Notes under the pieces: generated by a model
The model's input: the letters and a program-made list of their open reading frames with translations, nothing else
The model's database searches: none
Told to the model about the DNA's origin: nothing
Position numbers and translations under genes: made by a program
Assembly: GCA_014706295.1 (NCBI GenBank)
Contig: JACSVZ010000024.1
Location: forward strand, 5,381,969-5,445,968
Length of the DNA stretch: 64,000 nucleotides
From: Lycocorax pyrrhopterus obiensis
Taxonomy: Eukaryota; Chordata; Aves; Passeriformes; Paradisaeidae
Direction of reading: 5' to 3'
Part shown: piece by piece, positions 24,507 to 35,989 of the stretch
Layout: the number at the start of each line of letters is the position of its first letter
Position numbering within the stretch: the first letter of the stretch is position 1

Positions 24507-24520
24507 GTTGCCATGGCAAC
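24507..24520. promoter_or_regulatory. Perfect RFX-type X-box palindrome
   Basis: GTTGCCATGGCAAC, an exact 14-bp palindrome equal to the ideal RFX dimer site. It stands alone in spacer DNA; nearby TTATCAG and repeats give no further context. Confidence 0.5.
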
Positions 24521-24529
24521 GCTTCGGGA

Positions 24530-25535
24530 AGAAGGGCGGTTCATTATCAGTTTTTCCATGGAATCAAAAAAAAAAACCAAAAAACCTTGGATGAAATTTT
24601 GTTTTCTCCCCGCTGCCGTGAAATGTCACGGATTTGTTCCTGAGCCTTCTGCTCTTGTGGATTATCCAGGGCGACTTCCAAAATTATGGGAACCCCTGGG
24701 ATCAACTCATCCCAGCTTTGGGAATAAGCACAGAGAGCAGCATCCTGGAAAAAAAAATGCTCCTCTGGGCAATTCCCAAGCCTCAAGGAACGTGGGAAGT
24801 GCTGTTAATTAAACAGCAAGCAGCTGTTTCCAACGGAAGAAACTTCCCTGCGGAGCAGGGATGCCCTGGGATCCATCCTGGGAGGAGCAGGATTCCAGGG
24901 AGGCTGCAGAGCTCCAGGATATCCAGGATGAATCCCAGAAATGCAGAGCAGCAGGTTGGTGAGTCAGGCGGAGGAATGTGAGAAAACCGGGAATGAAACG
25001 CCAAACAAATCGCAGATTCCCATTTTTTTTCCCCCAGCTCTTTGTGGCGCTGCCAAGGCCCCTTCCCACGCAGGCCAATCCCCCTCTTTCCCCTCGCATC
25101 CAGGGTTTTTCAGGATCCCTTCCCACCCCGCTCTGGGGCTGACGTGTTCCCTGCAGGATGCGACTCCAGGAACGCTCCACAGCTTTTTAAAAGTCACTCA
25201 GGAAGCGGGAGCCGGGAAAACGGGAGAGCTGGAGCATCACTGAGAGCTGATCCCTCTCTCCCAGGGCAGGAGATTCCTGGGAATGCCTGGAAATCCCATC
25301 CCGCCGCAGCCCTGCCCTGCAAAAAGCCCTTCCTGGAAAAGCTGGGAAAGCGGCATCAGATCCTTGAGTTTCATCCCGGCGGAGTTTGCAGAGCACGTGG
25401 AAAAGGGGCCGGGATGGGGTTTGGGAAGGGTCGGTGTTCCCAGGGTGCGGGCAAGTCCGGGATAGGCGTGGTGGGGTTGGAGAGGGATGCCAGGAATTCC
25501 AGGTGGGACTGGCACCGTGCTGGACTGGCAAGGGG
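24530..25535. other. Unique spacer sequence, nothing recognised
   Basis: No repeat array and no gene-like frame; both strands are open in overlapping stretches because of composition. Confidence 0.35.
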
Positions 25536-25539
25536 ATAG

Positions 25540-26050
25540 GGAGCAGAGCCTGGAAGCAGGGAGGGGACAGGGAATGGAGAGGGGAAACAGGGAGGGGACA
25601 AGGAGCAGGGAAGGGACAGGGAATAGGGCTGGGAAGCAGGGAGGGGACAGGAATCAGAGTCTGGAAGCAGGGAAGAGACAGGGAATAGGGCTGGGAAGCA
25701 GGGAGGGGACAGGGATCAGAGTCTGGAAGCAGGGAGGGGACAGGGAATGGAAAGTGGGACAGGGAGCAGAGCTGGGATGCAGGGAGAGGACAGGGAGCGG
25801 AGTTTGGAAGCAGAGAGGGGACAGGGAATGGAGAGGGGAAGCAGGGAGGGGACAGGGAAAAGAGCTGGAAAACAGTGGGGGAACAGGGAACAGAGGGGAA
25901 GCAGGGAGGGGACAGGGAATGGAGAGGGAAAGCTGGACAGGGAGCGGAGCTGGAAGCAGGGAGGGGACAGAGAGCAGGGAAAGGACAGGGAACAGAGTTT
26001 GGAAGCAGGGAAGAGACAGGGAACAGAGCTTGGAAGCAGGGAGGGGACAC
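25540..26050. repeat. Purine-rich minisatellite (GGGAAGCAGGGAGGGGACAG)
   Basis: About 20 variable units of roughly 22-27 bp on the plus strand, almost all purine. Produces long frames on both strands (346 codons minus, 343 plus) that are not gene-like. Confidence 0.93.
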
Positions 26051-28255
26051 ATCCTTCGCTCCCATCCCTGCTCCAAGCCCTGGCAGGGAGCAGGACAGCC
26101 GGACAGCCGGACACGAGGCAGCCCCGGCTGCTCCCAGCTCGTCACCCTCTGCCGTTCCCTGGGAATGACACGTTCCCTGGTGTTTTACGACCCTTTTGTC
26201 CCTGGATTCCAGGCGAGCAGGGAACATTCCCTCAGCCTTTATGGACGGCTATTCCCACCCCTGCGCCGCCTCAGCTCCACGGCAAACACCAGGGAGACCG
26301 GGATAACGCGGATTTCATGGAGCGTGGAGCCACGCTGGGAACGCGGGGATGGGACTGAGCAGGCAGAGCTCCGTGTCCTGCCAGGAAATCACTGCAGGAG
26401 GCTCCAAATCCATTTCTCCCCCTTCTCCTGGGAGGTCCCGAGGAGGCACGGATTTAATGCTGCTCCCTCCGTGCCCCTGGATCGATCCTATCGGATTTTG
26501 GGAGCTCCCATCAATTAGGGAGAGGCTCCTGCTGCATTAAAGCCCCGAGGAGCCCTCCCAGCCCGACTCCAAGAGCAATTCCTGGCTGTGTTATTGCATT
26601 TCCAACAGGAGATTGATCCCTGTGAGGTCACAGTTATTCCCGGCATCAAAAACTGCCAATGGATGAGCGACAGCGAGGCCACTGCAGGGATCTCTGGAAT
26701 AACCCCAGGAAAAGGGGATGGAGCAGCATGGAGCCCTTGTTTTTCCGTAGGGATAGGAGGGATGAGGCTCCTCTCCAGGGAGCTGCCAGAGTTACAAAGT
26801 CACAGAGGATTCCTGAAGCAAGCAAGAGGAAAAGATGGAGCAGCCCCCACCGAAGCCCATCCTGCTCCAAAGATCCCATTCCCAGTTCTGGGGAGGTTGG
26901 TTCTGGCAGTGCTCAGGCAGTGGAAACTCAGGAGATTCATGATCCAAGGCCTCCACATGCCCGGAATGGTGATTCCTCTGGGATTTCACAGGGAGTAAAA
27001 CTGAAAACAAGAAGGAATTCCAGGGAAGGGAAGGATGTGAGGAAGAGCAGGATGGTGCCTGTGCAGAGAGAAGGCTCCTGAGGCAGGTCGGGAATCCCAG
27101 ACTTTGGGAAGGGTTAGAGGCCATAATTCAGCTCCTTTAAAAAACTCTGTGCCCAGCTCCTGGTCCAGCTCCAGAGGAAAGTTTTCCTGCTTCCACAGGG
27201 ACACATTCCCAGAGCTCACAGAGCAGGAAGGAGCAGGAGGCAGCAGGGCAGGGTTTTCCCCCAAAACAAGGAACTGATTTCAACGATCTCAAAGTGGAAA
27301 CAGCCTCCTGGTACCCCAGAGAGGCCAGGATCCTGGGAATCACCTCTGAGCCTCTCCTGCTTTCTCCATCCCGTGTTTCTGGGCCAAGGAGGAGCTGGCA
27401 GCAGCGGGAACGTGGCCAGGGAATGCTGAGGCCAGGCTGGGTGTGAAGTGTCCCGCAGGATGCCTGTGCTGCAGCCCAGATCCATTTGCACTCCGCAGGA
27501 TCCATTCGCAGGGACAACGGGATCCCCTCGGAGCCAGGGCTGGGATGAGCCTCAGCCCTTGCCCTGCTCAGCAGAAATTCCCGCCCTCCTGGAGCTGTGG
27601 ATGGGCTTTTCCAAGGGGCTGGAGCGGGATCTTGCCACCGTCCATCCCAAGGCGGTGCAGGAGCGTCCCCTCCGGAGGATGAGGATTGGGAACACCAACC
27701 CCAAACACCCCCAGGAGGAGGTGATGAGGCTGTGACTGCGTCACAACAGGACCCTGCAGCAGAGCCAGGCTGACAGCAGCTCCTCATCCCAAAATCCCGA
27801 CGAAACCGGCTTTTTTAACCCCTCTGTTTCAGAGCTGACCCCGTTTTCTTAACCCCGCGACAACTCCCTGCCACACAGGGCTGGTGATTCCCTCTCCAAT
27901 TCCTCTCTGATCCCTGTGGAGCAGAGCACAGCAGACTTCCCTAAATCCCATTAGCAGCACCATTTGCCTCAGCAGCGCCAGCGGGAGCACCTGAGATCCC
28001 AGGGAAGCTGCTGCCCTTGGCTCTCCCCTCTCCCAGGCCACGCCGCCAGCGGGAGACGCCAAAACCCCTCTTAAAAGAGCAGAAAAAAGAAAAATCCATT
28101 CCCACCGCAGGCTTTGAGACGCCAGGGATAATTGATACACGGCTCCAGGAGATAAAGAATGAAACCTTTCCTCCTCCTCCTCGAGGCTCTTTGTGCCTGC
28201 AGCTCCCAGAGCTGGGCAGCCTCTGACCTTGAGCTCCTGCATTAATGCCGGAGGA
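26050..28255. other. Spacer without a recognised gene
   Basis: Unique sequence of moderate GC. A stretch at 26440-26640 with ATCAATTAGGG and TGCATTAAAG could be conserved noncoding sequence. No splice-linked coding exons recognised. Confidence 0.35.
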
Positions 28256-28615
28256 GGGATGGAGCAGGGATTGAGCAGGGATTGAGCAGGGATGGAGCAG
28301 GGCTGGAGCAGGGATTGGAGCAGGGATTGGAGCAGGGATTGGAGCAGGGACGGAGCAGGGACGGAGCAGGGATTGGAGCAGGGACGGAGCAGGGACGGAG
28401 CAGGGATTGGAGCAGGGATGGAGCAGGGACGGAGCAGGGACGGAGCAGGGACGGAGCAGGGATTGAGCAGGGATTGGAGCAGGGATTGGAGCAGGGATTG
28501 GAGCAGGGATTGGAGCAGGGATTGGAGCAGGGACGGAGCAGGGATTGGAGCAGGGATTGGAGCAGGGATTGGAGCAGGGATTGGAGCAGGGACGGAGCAG
28601 GGACGGAGCAGGGAT
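28255..28615. repeat. 12-bp minisatellite GGAGCAGGGATT/GGAC
   Basis: About 30 units of GGAGCAGGGATT alternating with GGAGCAGGGAC variants; frames read GAGTEQGRSRD or APIPAPIPA. Confidence 0.96.
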
Positions 28616-30180
28616 ATCACGCCCAGCACTCAGCCCATCCTCTGGGCTTTCCCTTTCTCCTGGCCCTGCACAAGGGCAGCTTTGTCCTCTGCTCCAGGTT
28701 GTGGCAGGCCCGGCTCTGTCCCCCAAAGATAAGCCCGGAGAAAAACGTCACCGGCTCCTCTGACCCCAAACACCCACCGGCACCAAACAGGTGGAATAAT
28801 TCCAGCGCACGCAGCATCCATCCACAAACAGGAGAGCTGGGAAGAGGATTCCCAGCTCCCAGCCCTGCCTCGGAGCTGAACTGTTCGGGAGGGACAAGCC
28901 CAGACTCACAAAGAAGCGGCGCTGCCATCGCTGCAGCTTCCAAGGGCAGAATTCCCAGCGGCTGGAACGCGATTCCCTGAACAGCACAGGGTGACAGGGG
29001 ACAGCAGGGCAGTGCCAGCAGCACAGCAGAGCCGCCTGGGACTTTGCTCCCGGAGGAATTTCCCACATGTCCGCGCTCGGAGAAGGCTCTGGCTCAGCTG
29101 TCACCCAGCGGCGGGGCAGGGGAAGGTGACAAGTGACAAAGAGCTGCCCAGAAGAGCCTCCCGGCCCTGCTCTCTGCGGCAGCCCCAGCTCTGCGAGCAC
29201 CGCAATTAATTCAAAGCCGGCTTAATTCCAACAGTTCAGTTCCGCTGCCCTGCCTTGATTCCTCACCGAGGCCACGGAATTAATGGGAATTCTTGGATTC
29301 GGCTTTCCAGCGGGAGAGGCAGGTGATAAATCAGCTCTGCAGGCACACGGGATTCACCCGGGACAGCGCCATTACCTGGCAACCAGGAGACAGCCACAGC
29401 TCACACCCGGTTCCAGGATAACGGGAAAGTGTGGGAATCTCAGCTCCCAAGGAAAACTCAGCTCCCTCATCTCCCCGGGAGCCTCGCACACACGTGGGGA
29501 GTCGCAGCAGGAGCATCCCAGGAACTCGGCAGCTCTTCCCAGCCCTCCCAGGGCGTTCGAATTCACTGCCATCATTAAGGGACAAAGACTGGAATGTCGG
29601 AGCCGGGATGGGTTCGGGGCTGGGGAGGAGCTCGCTGGGAGTGCAGAGCTTTTGTCTGGATTTAAGGGACTCTCCTTGAAAGAATCCCGCTCCCAAAGCT
29701 GTGATTTCTGTCACCTCCCTCCTGACCCTTTCCATTGAACATTCCAGGCTGGCTGTGGAGAAAGGGAAGCACGGCCGGCTCGTTAAGGAAGGGACAAAAC
29801 GACTCCAGCAGGCTGGGATGGATCCCCAGCAGTGAACACAAAGCTTTGAAGGCAGCTCTGAGCGAATCCCGCAGCTCCCTGTGCCACACCGGCAGAGCGG
29901 TTTCCTTGCCAACATTCCCGTTTTTTTTTTTTAAGAGAATCCCTGTTTTTCCTCGCGCCACTCCACTGACTTTGAACCCCGGGTGTCAGGAATCTGAAGC
30001 GGCAGCACATCCCAAATCCCGGCTGTGACACCACGGCCCTGTCCCCTCACCCAGCCAGGCAGGAGCTGCAGGAGCAGCTGGGAAGGTTGGAATTAGCATT
30101 AATTTATGGGTGAGGCAGCTCTCAAAATTCCTCTGGATTTTTCCCTGGCAATATTTTGTTCCCCTCCATCCTCTCCGCTG
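28615..30180. other. Spacer without a recognised gene
   Basis: Unique sequence. A short AT-leaning patch at 29195-29290 (CGCAATTAATTC, GGAATTAATGGG) may be conserved. Long overlapping frames on both strands without domains. Confidence 0.35.
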
Positions 30181-30330
30181 AGGGGTTGTCAGGAATTGGT
30201 GGAGCCACTGTCCCTGGAGGCGTTTCGGACACGGCTGGATGTGGCTGACAAGGTCCAGCTGATCCATCAAAGGTTGGACTCGATGTCCTTTGGGGCCTTT
30301 TCCAACCTTAACGGGATTCTCTGACCTTGT
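30180..30330 (+). mobile_element. CR1 3' fragment in the spacer
   Basis: GGAATTGGTGGAGCCACTGT, CCTGGAGGCGTTTCGGACAC, AGGTTGGACTCGATGTCCTT and TTTTCCAACCTTAACGGGAT fit an avian CR1 3' end. Unlike the arm CR1s it has no partner. Confidence 0.8.
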
Positions 30331-31435
30331 TTTCGCTGTCCAGGGAGGAGGGAAGGGGAGAAATCCATGGATCATCCCTGCTCCGAGCTGCTGCAGCCCC
30401 TGGGTCCAACACACCCCAAAGCCCCTCCATCCCTAGGGATCCACCAGATCCCCATTTTCCCCGATGTGACGGCAGGAAAGCCTCTGCCTCACTGTCAGGG
30501 ATCTCCCCTCCCTGCCAGGCGCTGGAAGGATGGGATTGAAGCGCTCCTCGGGAACACACCGATCCCAGCCGAGCCCTCGGAAAACCAGGATGCTCTCCCA
30601 GCACTCCCAGAATTCCAGCAGCCAGGATCAGATGCCAACACACTGCTGCTATTTTGAACATTTGAACGCTTCCCCCCCCAGCCCCGACAGGTTCAGGAAA
30701 ATTCCTGATCCCTGCTCCAGCTGCTTGTATTCCACGCTGGAATCTCCTCTTCCCTTTTATCCTTGGGAATTGGAACACCAGTAAATCTCCCAGCCTCTGC
30801 CTGTGGAATTCTCCACAGGGCCAGCCAGCTGGAATAACCGGGCCGTGGCACCCAGCAGGATAACGATCCCTCTGGAAAACAGGGACAACGGGAAAACAGG
30901 CACCGAGCAGCAGCCCGGGAGGAGTCCCACAGCCCAGGGGGGATTTTCCAGCCAGGGATTCCTGCTGGGCTCCACATTCCCAGCAAACGCTCCGGATGCT
31001 GGGAGCTCCCACAGCATCCCATCCTCGGGATTGCAGGGAATTCCCTCAGGGAAGGATTCCAGCCAGCAGCAACTCCTTGGAAAAGCGGCTTTAGGGAACA
31101 CAGAGGGAATCCTGGGAGCAGATTCCCTCCTTCCAGAGGGTTTTCCATATCCTGGGAGCAGATTCCCTCCTTCCACAGAGGCAGCACATCCCAAATTCCC
31201 AGATTCCCTCCTCCCAGAGGGTTTTCCACGTGCTGGGAGCAGATTCCCTCCCTCTGGATGGAGAAGTGATTCCTTACCTGGCGATTTCCCTGCTCCAGCT
31301 CTTCCAATCCATCTGCAGACTCGGATCGGGGATTTTCCTTGGAGCTGGCTCCGGTTTTCCTTCTCCATCTCCAGGGTTCAGCCCTGTAGGAGAGGGCAGA
31401 GACACCTCAGATCCCAGCTCCCCTCCAGAACAAGG
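30330..31435. other. Spacer with a short imperfect repeat
   Basis: Unique sequence plus three to four copies of GGGAGCAGATTCCCTCC at 31108-31255, each followed by a TTCCAGAGGGTTTTCC-like segment. Confidence 0.5.
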
Positions 31436-31439
31436 AACA

Positions 31440-31935
31440 AATGAAAAATAAAGAAAGAAAAAAAAATAAAGGAAAAAAAAAAGGGAAGAAAAGAGGAAAA
31501 ACTAAAAGAAAAAACGAAGAAAAATACAGAAAAAATACAGAAAAAATACAGAAAAAATACAGAAAAAATACAGAAAAAATACAGAAAAAATACAGAAAAA
31601 ATACAGAAAAAATACAGAAAAAATACAGAAATAAAGAGAAAAAAAAAAATGAAGAATAAAGAAAAAATAAAGACTAAAGAAAATAAAGAAAAAAGAAAAT
31701 AAAGAAAAATAAAGAAGAATAAAAATAAAAAAATAAAGACAAAGAAAAATAAAGAATAAAGAAAAATAAAGAAAAATAAAGAAAAATAAAGAAAAAACAA
31801 AGAAAAAACAAAGAAAAAACAAGAATAAATAATAAAGAAAGAAAAAAGAAAAAGAAAGGAAAAAAAGGAAAAAGAAAGGAAAAAGAAAGAATAAATAAAG
31901 AATAAATAAAGAATAAATAAAGAATAAATAAAGAA
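31440..31935. repeat. A-rich arrays: 11-bp AGAAAAAATAC, then AAATAAAGAA units
   Basis: A near-perfect 11-bp array at about 31520-31630, flanked by irregular AAAG/AATAAAG repeats. The apparent membrane-protein-like minus-strand frames (runs of FFLYF) are translations of this array. Confidence 0.95.
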
Positions 31936-33640
31936 TCTCCCCTGGCAGCCTCCACATTCCCCCAGAGCTGCTCCAAGACACAAATTCCTGGCTGGTCACC
32001 CCAAAAATTCTGTTACCTGGTACCAACCCCACCCTGGCACGAGGGATCTGCTCCATGCTCCAAAGGGAAGAGCTGGGAAGGGAAACCAAAAATTCCCAGA
32101 CTTTGTGAGACTCCCAGTTTTGCTGCTGACGTCTCCCAGGGCAGCAGAAGGATCCAGAGTGAATTCGTGGCACGAAAAGGAGTAAAAATTTCACTCCCCC
32201 TTGGCTGATTTAGGGTTTAAGGGCAGCTGAAACAAGGGAAGGGCCTGAGATTCCACTCCATCCCAAAGAGTTGGGGTTCTGCAGGAATATTTCGGTCTAA
32301 ATCAGCCTGAAAGGGGCTGTGGGAACGTTACCTGTTCCATCCCTCGGGATTTCAGGAGGAATCCATCCACTTCCAGGCAGGAATCTCTGACATTTCCACT
32401 TGGAGGAGTCCCGGGATCATCCGTGACCCCCCCAAATCCACCCAATCCAGGACACCAAAATCATGGAGCACAGGAGTAATTTACCACAGAGCTGGGCTGC
32501 AAGGGCTCAAAGGAAATGAAAGGATCGATAATCTTTTCTTTTAAATAAAATACAAGATTTTGGGGGCGTGGTGAGGCTGGGCTGGTGCTGGCAGTGCCCA
32601 GGTCGGAGCCTCTGGAATGAGATGATCCCAAAGGTTCTCTCCCAACCCAATCCAGCCTGGAATTCTCTGGAAGCTCCACTGTGCTCATCACCCTTCGCTG
32701 CCCCAAAAGCAGCGTTTGATGTAAATACAGCTGTGATTAAAGTGTTACCTCCGATTCCAGCACCTGCAGCTGCCTGGATTTCGGTGGGAAAAAAATTATC
32801 CAGAGGAAAAAGTGATTCCTATCACACAGGAAGACCTAGGCTCCAATTAAGGAGCTGCTAATTTTTATCCTAAATTAGCCTTTAATTTGCAGGACATTTC
32901 ACTTCTGGGCAATAAAAAAAAAAAAAACAAACCCAGAAACTTTGAAAAACAAACAAGAGTTTGTTGTCAAAAAACCCAAAAAAAAAGCTAAAAAAGAGGA
33001 GCTGGAACTTCCAGTCTCCCCTCCCAGGGGTTTTATTCTCTCACAGCCAACAGGGACTAAAAATTTGCTCTGGGAGAGGGAAAAATCTGATAAATGTTAG
33101 AAATACAACACCTATTTGCAAGGAGATTTCTCTGATGGCAGCAGAGCAAAGCTGATCGTTATCTGTGAAAACCCAGGGGAAAAAAAGCACCTGAAATGAT
33201 TCAAAGAAATGGTTTAAAGAAAAGATTTAAAGAAATGGTTTAAAGAAATTATTTAAATAAATGATTTAAATAAATGATTTAAAGAAATGATCCAGATTTT
33301 TCTGTAAAAAAAAGAAGAAGAAGGCACCTGAAATGATTTAAATAAATTCAACAGATAAACAGCATTCCAGTGCTAAGGAAAAAGGAAAATATTGGGATCC
33401 AGGACCCCAAAGTTCCCCTATTGTCACCCCAAAACAATCCCCCCATTCAGGTGCTGCCAGGTGTCCAGAAAAGTTTTGGCAACAGCTCTTGGGAAAGGTC
33501 AGAGCTGTTGTTTGGTTTGTTTCAAGGTAAGTTTACACCTTTTTTTTTTTTTTTAAATTTTTAGAAAGATAAAGGAAGAAAGGAAAAGAATTGTTCCCAT
33601 TTCCCTGTTAAAAACAGCTTTTCCCAGCAGCAATCCCAAC
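31935..33640. other. Spacer with AT-rich stretches
   Basis: Includes a 13-bp repeat (GAAATGATTTAAA type) at 33205-33290 and a non-repetitive AT-rich stretch at 32700-32910 (TAATTTTTATCCTAAATTAG) that may be conserved. No exon recognised. Confidence 0.4.
32590..32665 (+). mobile_element. Possible CR1 3' scrap
   Basis: GGAATGAGATGATCCCAAAG followed by TCTCTCCCAACCCAATCC resembles the CR1 tail; short and diverged. Confidence 0.45.
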
Positions 33641-33935
33641 CCACGGCTCGTGGAGATAATTAAACCTAATTAAAGGCGATTATTTCCCATTAACGAGCTG
33701 CAATAAATGCATCGAGAGGCAGAGGAAAAAGAGATTTTACTGCAAGAACTTTATTGCACCACGTCCAAGTGCTGAGCCAGGAGTTGTGCCTGTGGGACAC
33801 GGGGGGCACAGGGACACCCCCACACTGTGACAGTCTGCATTTCCTCACCGTTTCCCCCTCAAATTAAGGCTGGAGATGATAATTAGTACATTGTAATCAA
33901 GAGGGGAATTAGGGGAGGAGGGGGAAGAACGCAAA
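33640..33935. promoter_or_regulatory. Candidate conserved noncoding block near the PTP4A2 3' end
   Basis: Non-repetitive AT-rich sequence with AGATAATTAAACCTAATTAA, CCCATTAACGAGCTGC and GATGATAATTAGTACATTG. It includes the distal AATAAA (minus strand, 33750-33755), so part of it may be conserved 3' UTR rather than an enhancer. Confidence 0.35.
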
Positions 33936-35880
33936 GTTCTACGGGGAGCATTTAAAATCTGGTTTATTGTTCTTCAGGAGGAGTCGGGGTTGGGGTTTTC
34001 ATTCCCCTTCCAATCTGACTCCATTTGTCAAATGGATTTTAACCAGGATTCCTTTTGCTAAAAAAAAAACCCCAAAAATCCATTTTTTTTTATTTGCAGA
34101 AAGGTGGAACTTGAGGCTCAGGAGTGTGGGAGGGGAAGGTAAAGGCCAGAACTGGGTGATTTCAGCACCATTTCCCTCCCCACCCCGGGCTCCGGCCGCT
34201 CCCCAGTGCAGCACCCACACCATGAACGCTCCCAAGCTCTCAAAAATCCGTGGGAAAACTCAGGAATATTCCATAGGGAGGAGGGAATTCTGCACAACCA
34301 CACACCACAGGGGCTCGGGGGGACCTCACCTGAGGGGCTTGACCAAAGTACCGACATTCTCTGTTTCAAATTCCTAAAAGCTCTCCAGAGGGCTGGAATT
34401 CCAAAAGTCCATTCCCTGCGCTCTGGAAAGGCTCGTGCAGGAGTCTGGAAGAGGGAGAAATCCTGGGAAGGAAGGATGGGTACGAGGCCAACGCCTGCTG
34501 CAGGTACAGCCCAACACCCTCTGGTGCCCCGCGGCGAAATATCCCAAGGGAACAGAGCCCTAAACCTGCATCCAAACCCTTCCAGGGCTGGATACCACGG
34601 AAAAACATCTGGGAGAACGTGCACAAGGCCAGCCCCGGGGCAGGGCGCTACAAAAATGGGTTTGGTAGAAGCAGCGTGGCCAAAATTGCTCCTAAAATCC
34701 TTTAATCGGTTCCCCGGCAGCCCCACAAAAAGATCTCCAAAAATGCGAGTTTTTAGGGTTTGCTGATGGAGGGTGCCAGGATTTTGGGGTGCAATTAGGG
34801 GTTCTCCCTCCCAAAGAGCTCAATAAAAAAGAAGAAGGCAATCAGTGGTTCAGCTGGGAAAATCCCCCCCTCATCTTTCCCTCACACCTTGGCCCCAAAT
34901 CCTGATTTCCTGTGCTCAGCGAGGGGGAGAATGTGGACAGCAGCAAAAAGAAAAAAAAAAAAGGCTTTCCCATCTTTCTGACAGAGAAATTAATTTTAAG
35001 TCCTTGTCTGGATCGCCCCTCGCTCACCCAGGACACTTTGGAACATCAGTCTTGTGCCAGGATGGATTTTCTGTCTAGCAACAGAAAGAGAATAATTAAC
35101 ATTTCAGCCGAATTCTTTGGGAAAAAAAATCAGACTGATGCACACAGAGAATCTCACACCCTCTCAAAAGTAGATTCACCAGAGGGTTTAGGCAGTGAGG
35201 TTTCTGCTCAAGCCCCCCAGGAGTCAGAATTCCACGGGGAACACCCAGCACAGACATCACCCAATCCCTGGGATGTGCCCAAAAAGGGGCTTAAGGCTGC
35301 TCCCAGACAGCCACAAAGGCTCCTCCTCGTGTCTCTGCCAGGTTAAAAACAAAAAAACCCCTCCTTTTCCAAGAGTTTAAAGAGGAATTCACGGCTCAGG
35401 CCCTGACTGGGGGGGTGCTTTCCTCAAGAAAAGACTTCCTGCACAAGCCAATGCTCTGCTGCTTTTCCTTAGACATAAAGTTGACTTTATTTCTTTTCTT
35501 AAAAAGTTAAAAATACAGAAGGTTCCGAAACTGCTTTTCTCCTTGCAGATTGCAGCGTAAGGAGAAAACAATCCTTCACTGAAATGTTTCTCTTAATTGG
35601 GTTTTTATTATTATTATTATTATTATTATATTTTTTTTTCATTTTGGGTTGTTTTTTTTAAAACTCTCAACCATCATCACCCTTTTTATTTTTCAGGACA
35701 GAGGTCGAGGAGCACTGACTCCACCATTAATTTGATGACAGGGTTTCGGTTTTTTGGGGTTTTTTTGTTTGTTTTGATTCCAGATTCACATTTCCAGGTG
35801 CCAAGAGTCCAGAGAAGAGCCCCCCTGCTCACTTCTGCCTTCCTTTTTCGAGACCTTTTTTGTTTGTTTGCTTTTTTTAT
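33750..35880 (-). other. PTP4A2: PTP4A2 3' UTR and candidate poly(A) signals
   Basis: Region downstream of the stop. AATAAA hexamers on the minus strand lie at 35486-35491 (in GAAATAAAGTC, after a U-rich stretch) and at 33750-33755 (GCAATAAAGTTC). Either could end the transcript; a UTR of about 0.4 kb or about 2.1 kb is implied. An (ATT)n tract sits at about 35605-35632. I see no convincing other gene here; the ORFs at 34206-34766 on either strand have no recognisable domain. Confidence 0.5.
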
Positions 35881-35989
35881 TTATTGAACACAGCAGTGAC
35901 CGTTGGCATCTTTGAAGCGTAATCGCATCTTGGGCCGGTATTTCTCCAGATAAAGCAGCTGTTTGGAATTGAAAGCTCCCCTCCTTTTC
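35881..35989 (-). CDS. PTP4A2: PTP4A2 last coding exon with CAAX box (arm 2 only)
   Basis: 109 nt after a TTTTTTTAG acceptor. Encodes [18 protein letters not shown], the basic segment PKMRLRFKD, and the prenylation motif CCVQ followed by TAA. An AATAAA overlaps the stop codon (35880-35885), too close to the stop to be the likely main poly(A) signal. No counterpart exists in arm 1, which ends at the N gap before reaching it. Confidence 0.96.

Noticed and set aside
25187..26518. Open frames of 346 (minus) and 343 (plus) codons
   Set aside because: Arise from a purine-rich minisatellite and overlap each other; no gene-like character.
31378..32194. Minus-strand frames resembling a multi-pass membrane protein (runs of FLYFF)
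   Set aside because: They translate an A-rich satellite read on the T-rich strand.
19140..33640. Possible exons of the gene expected next to PTP4A2 in mammals (SPOCD1)
   Set aside because: No frame with recognisable domain residues and flanking splice sites was found.
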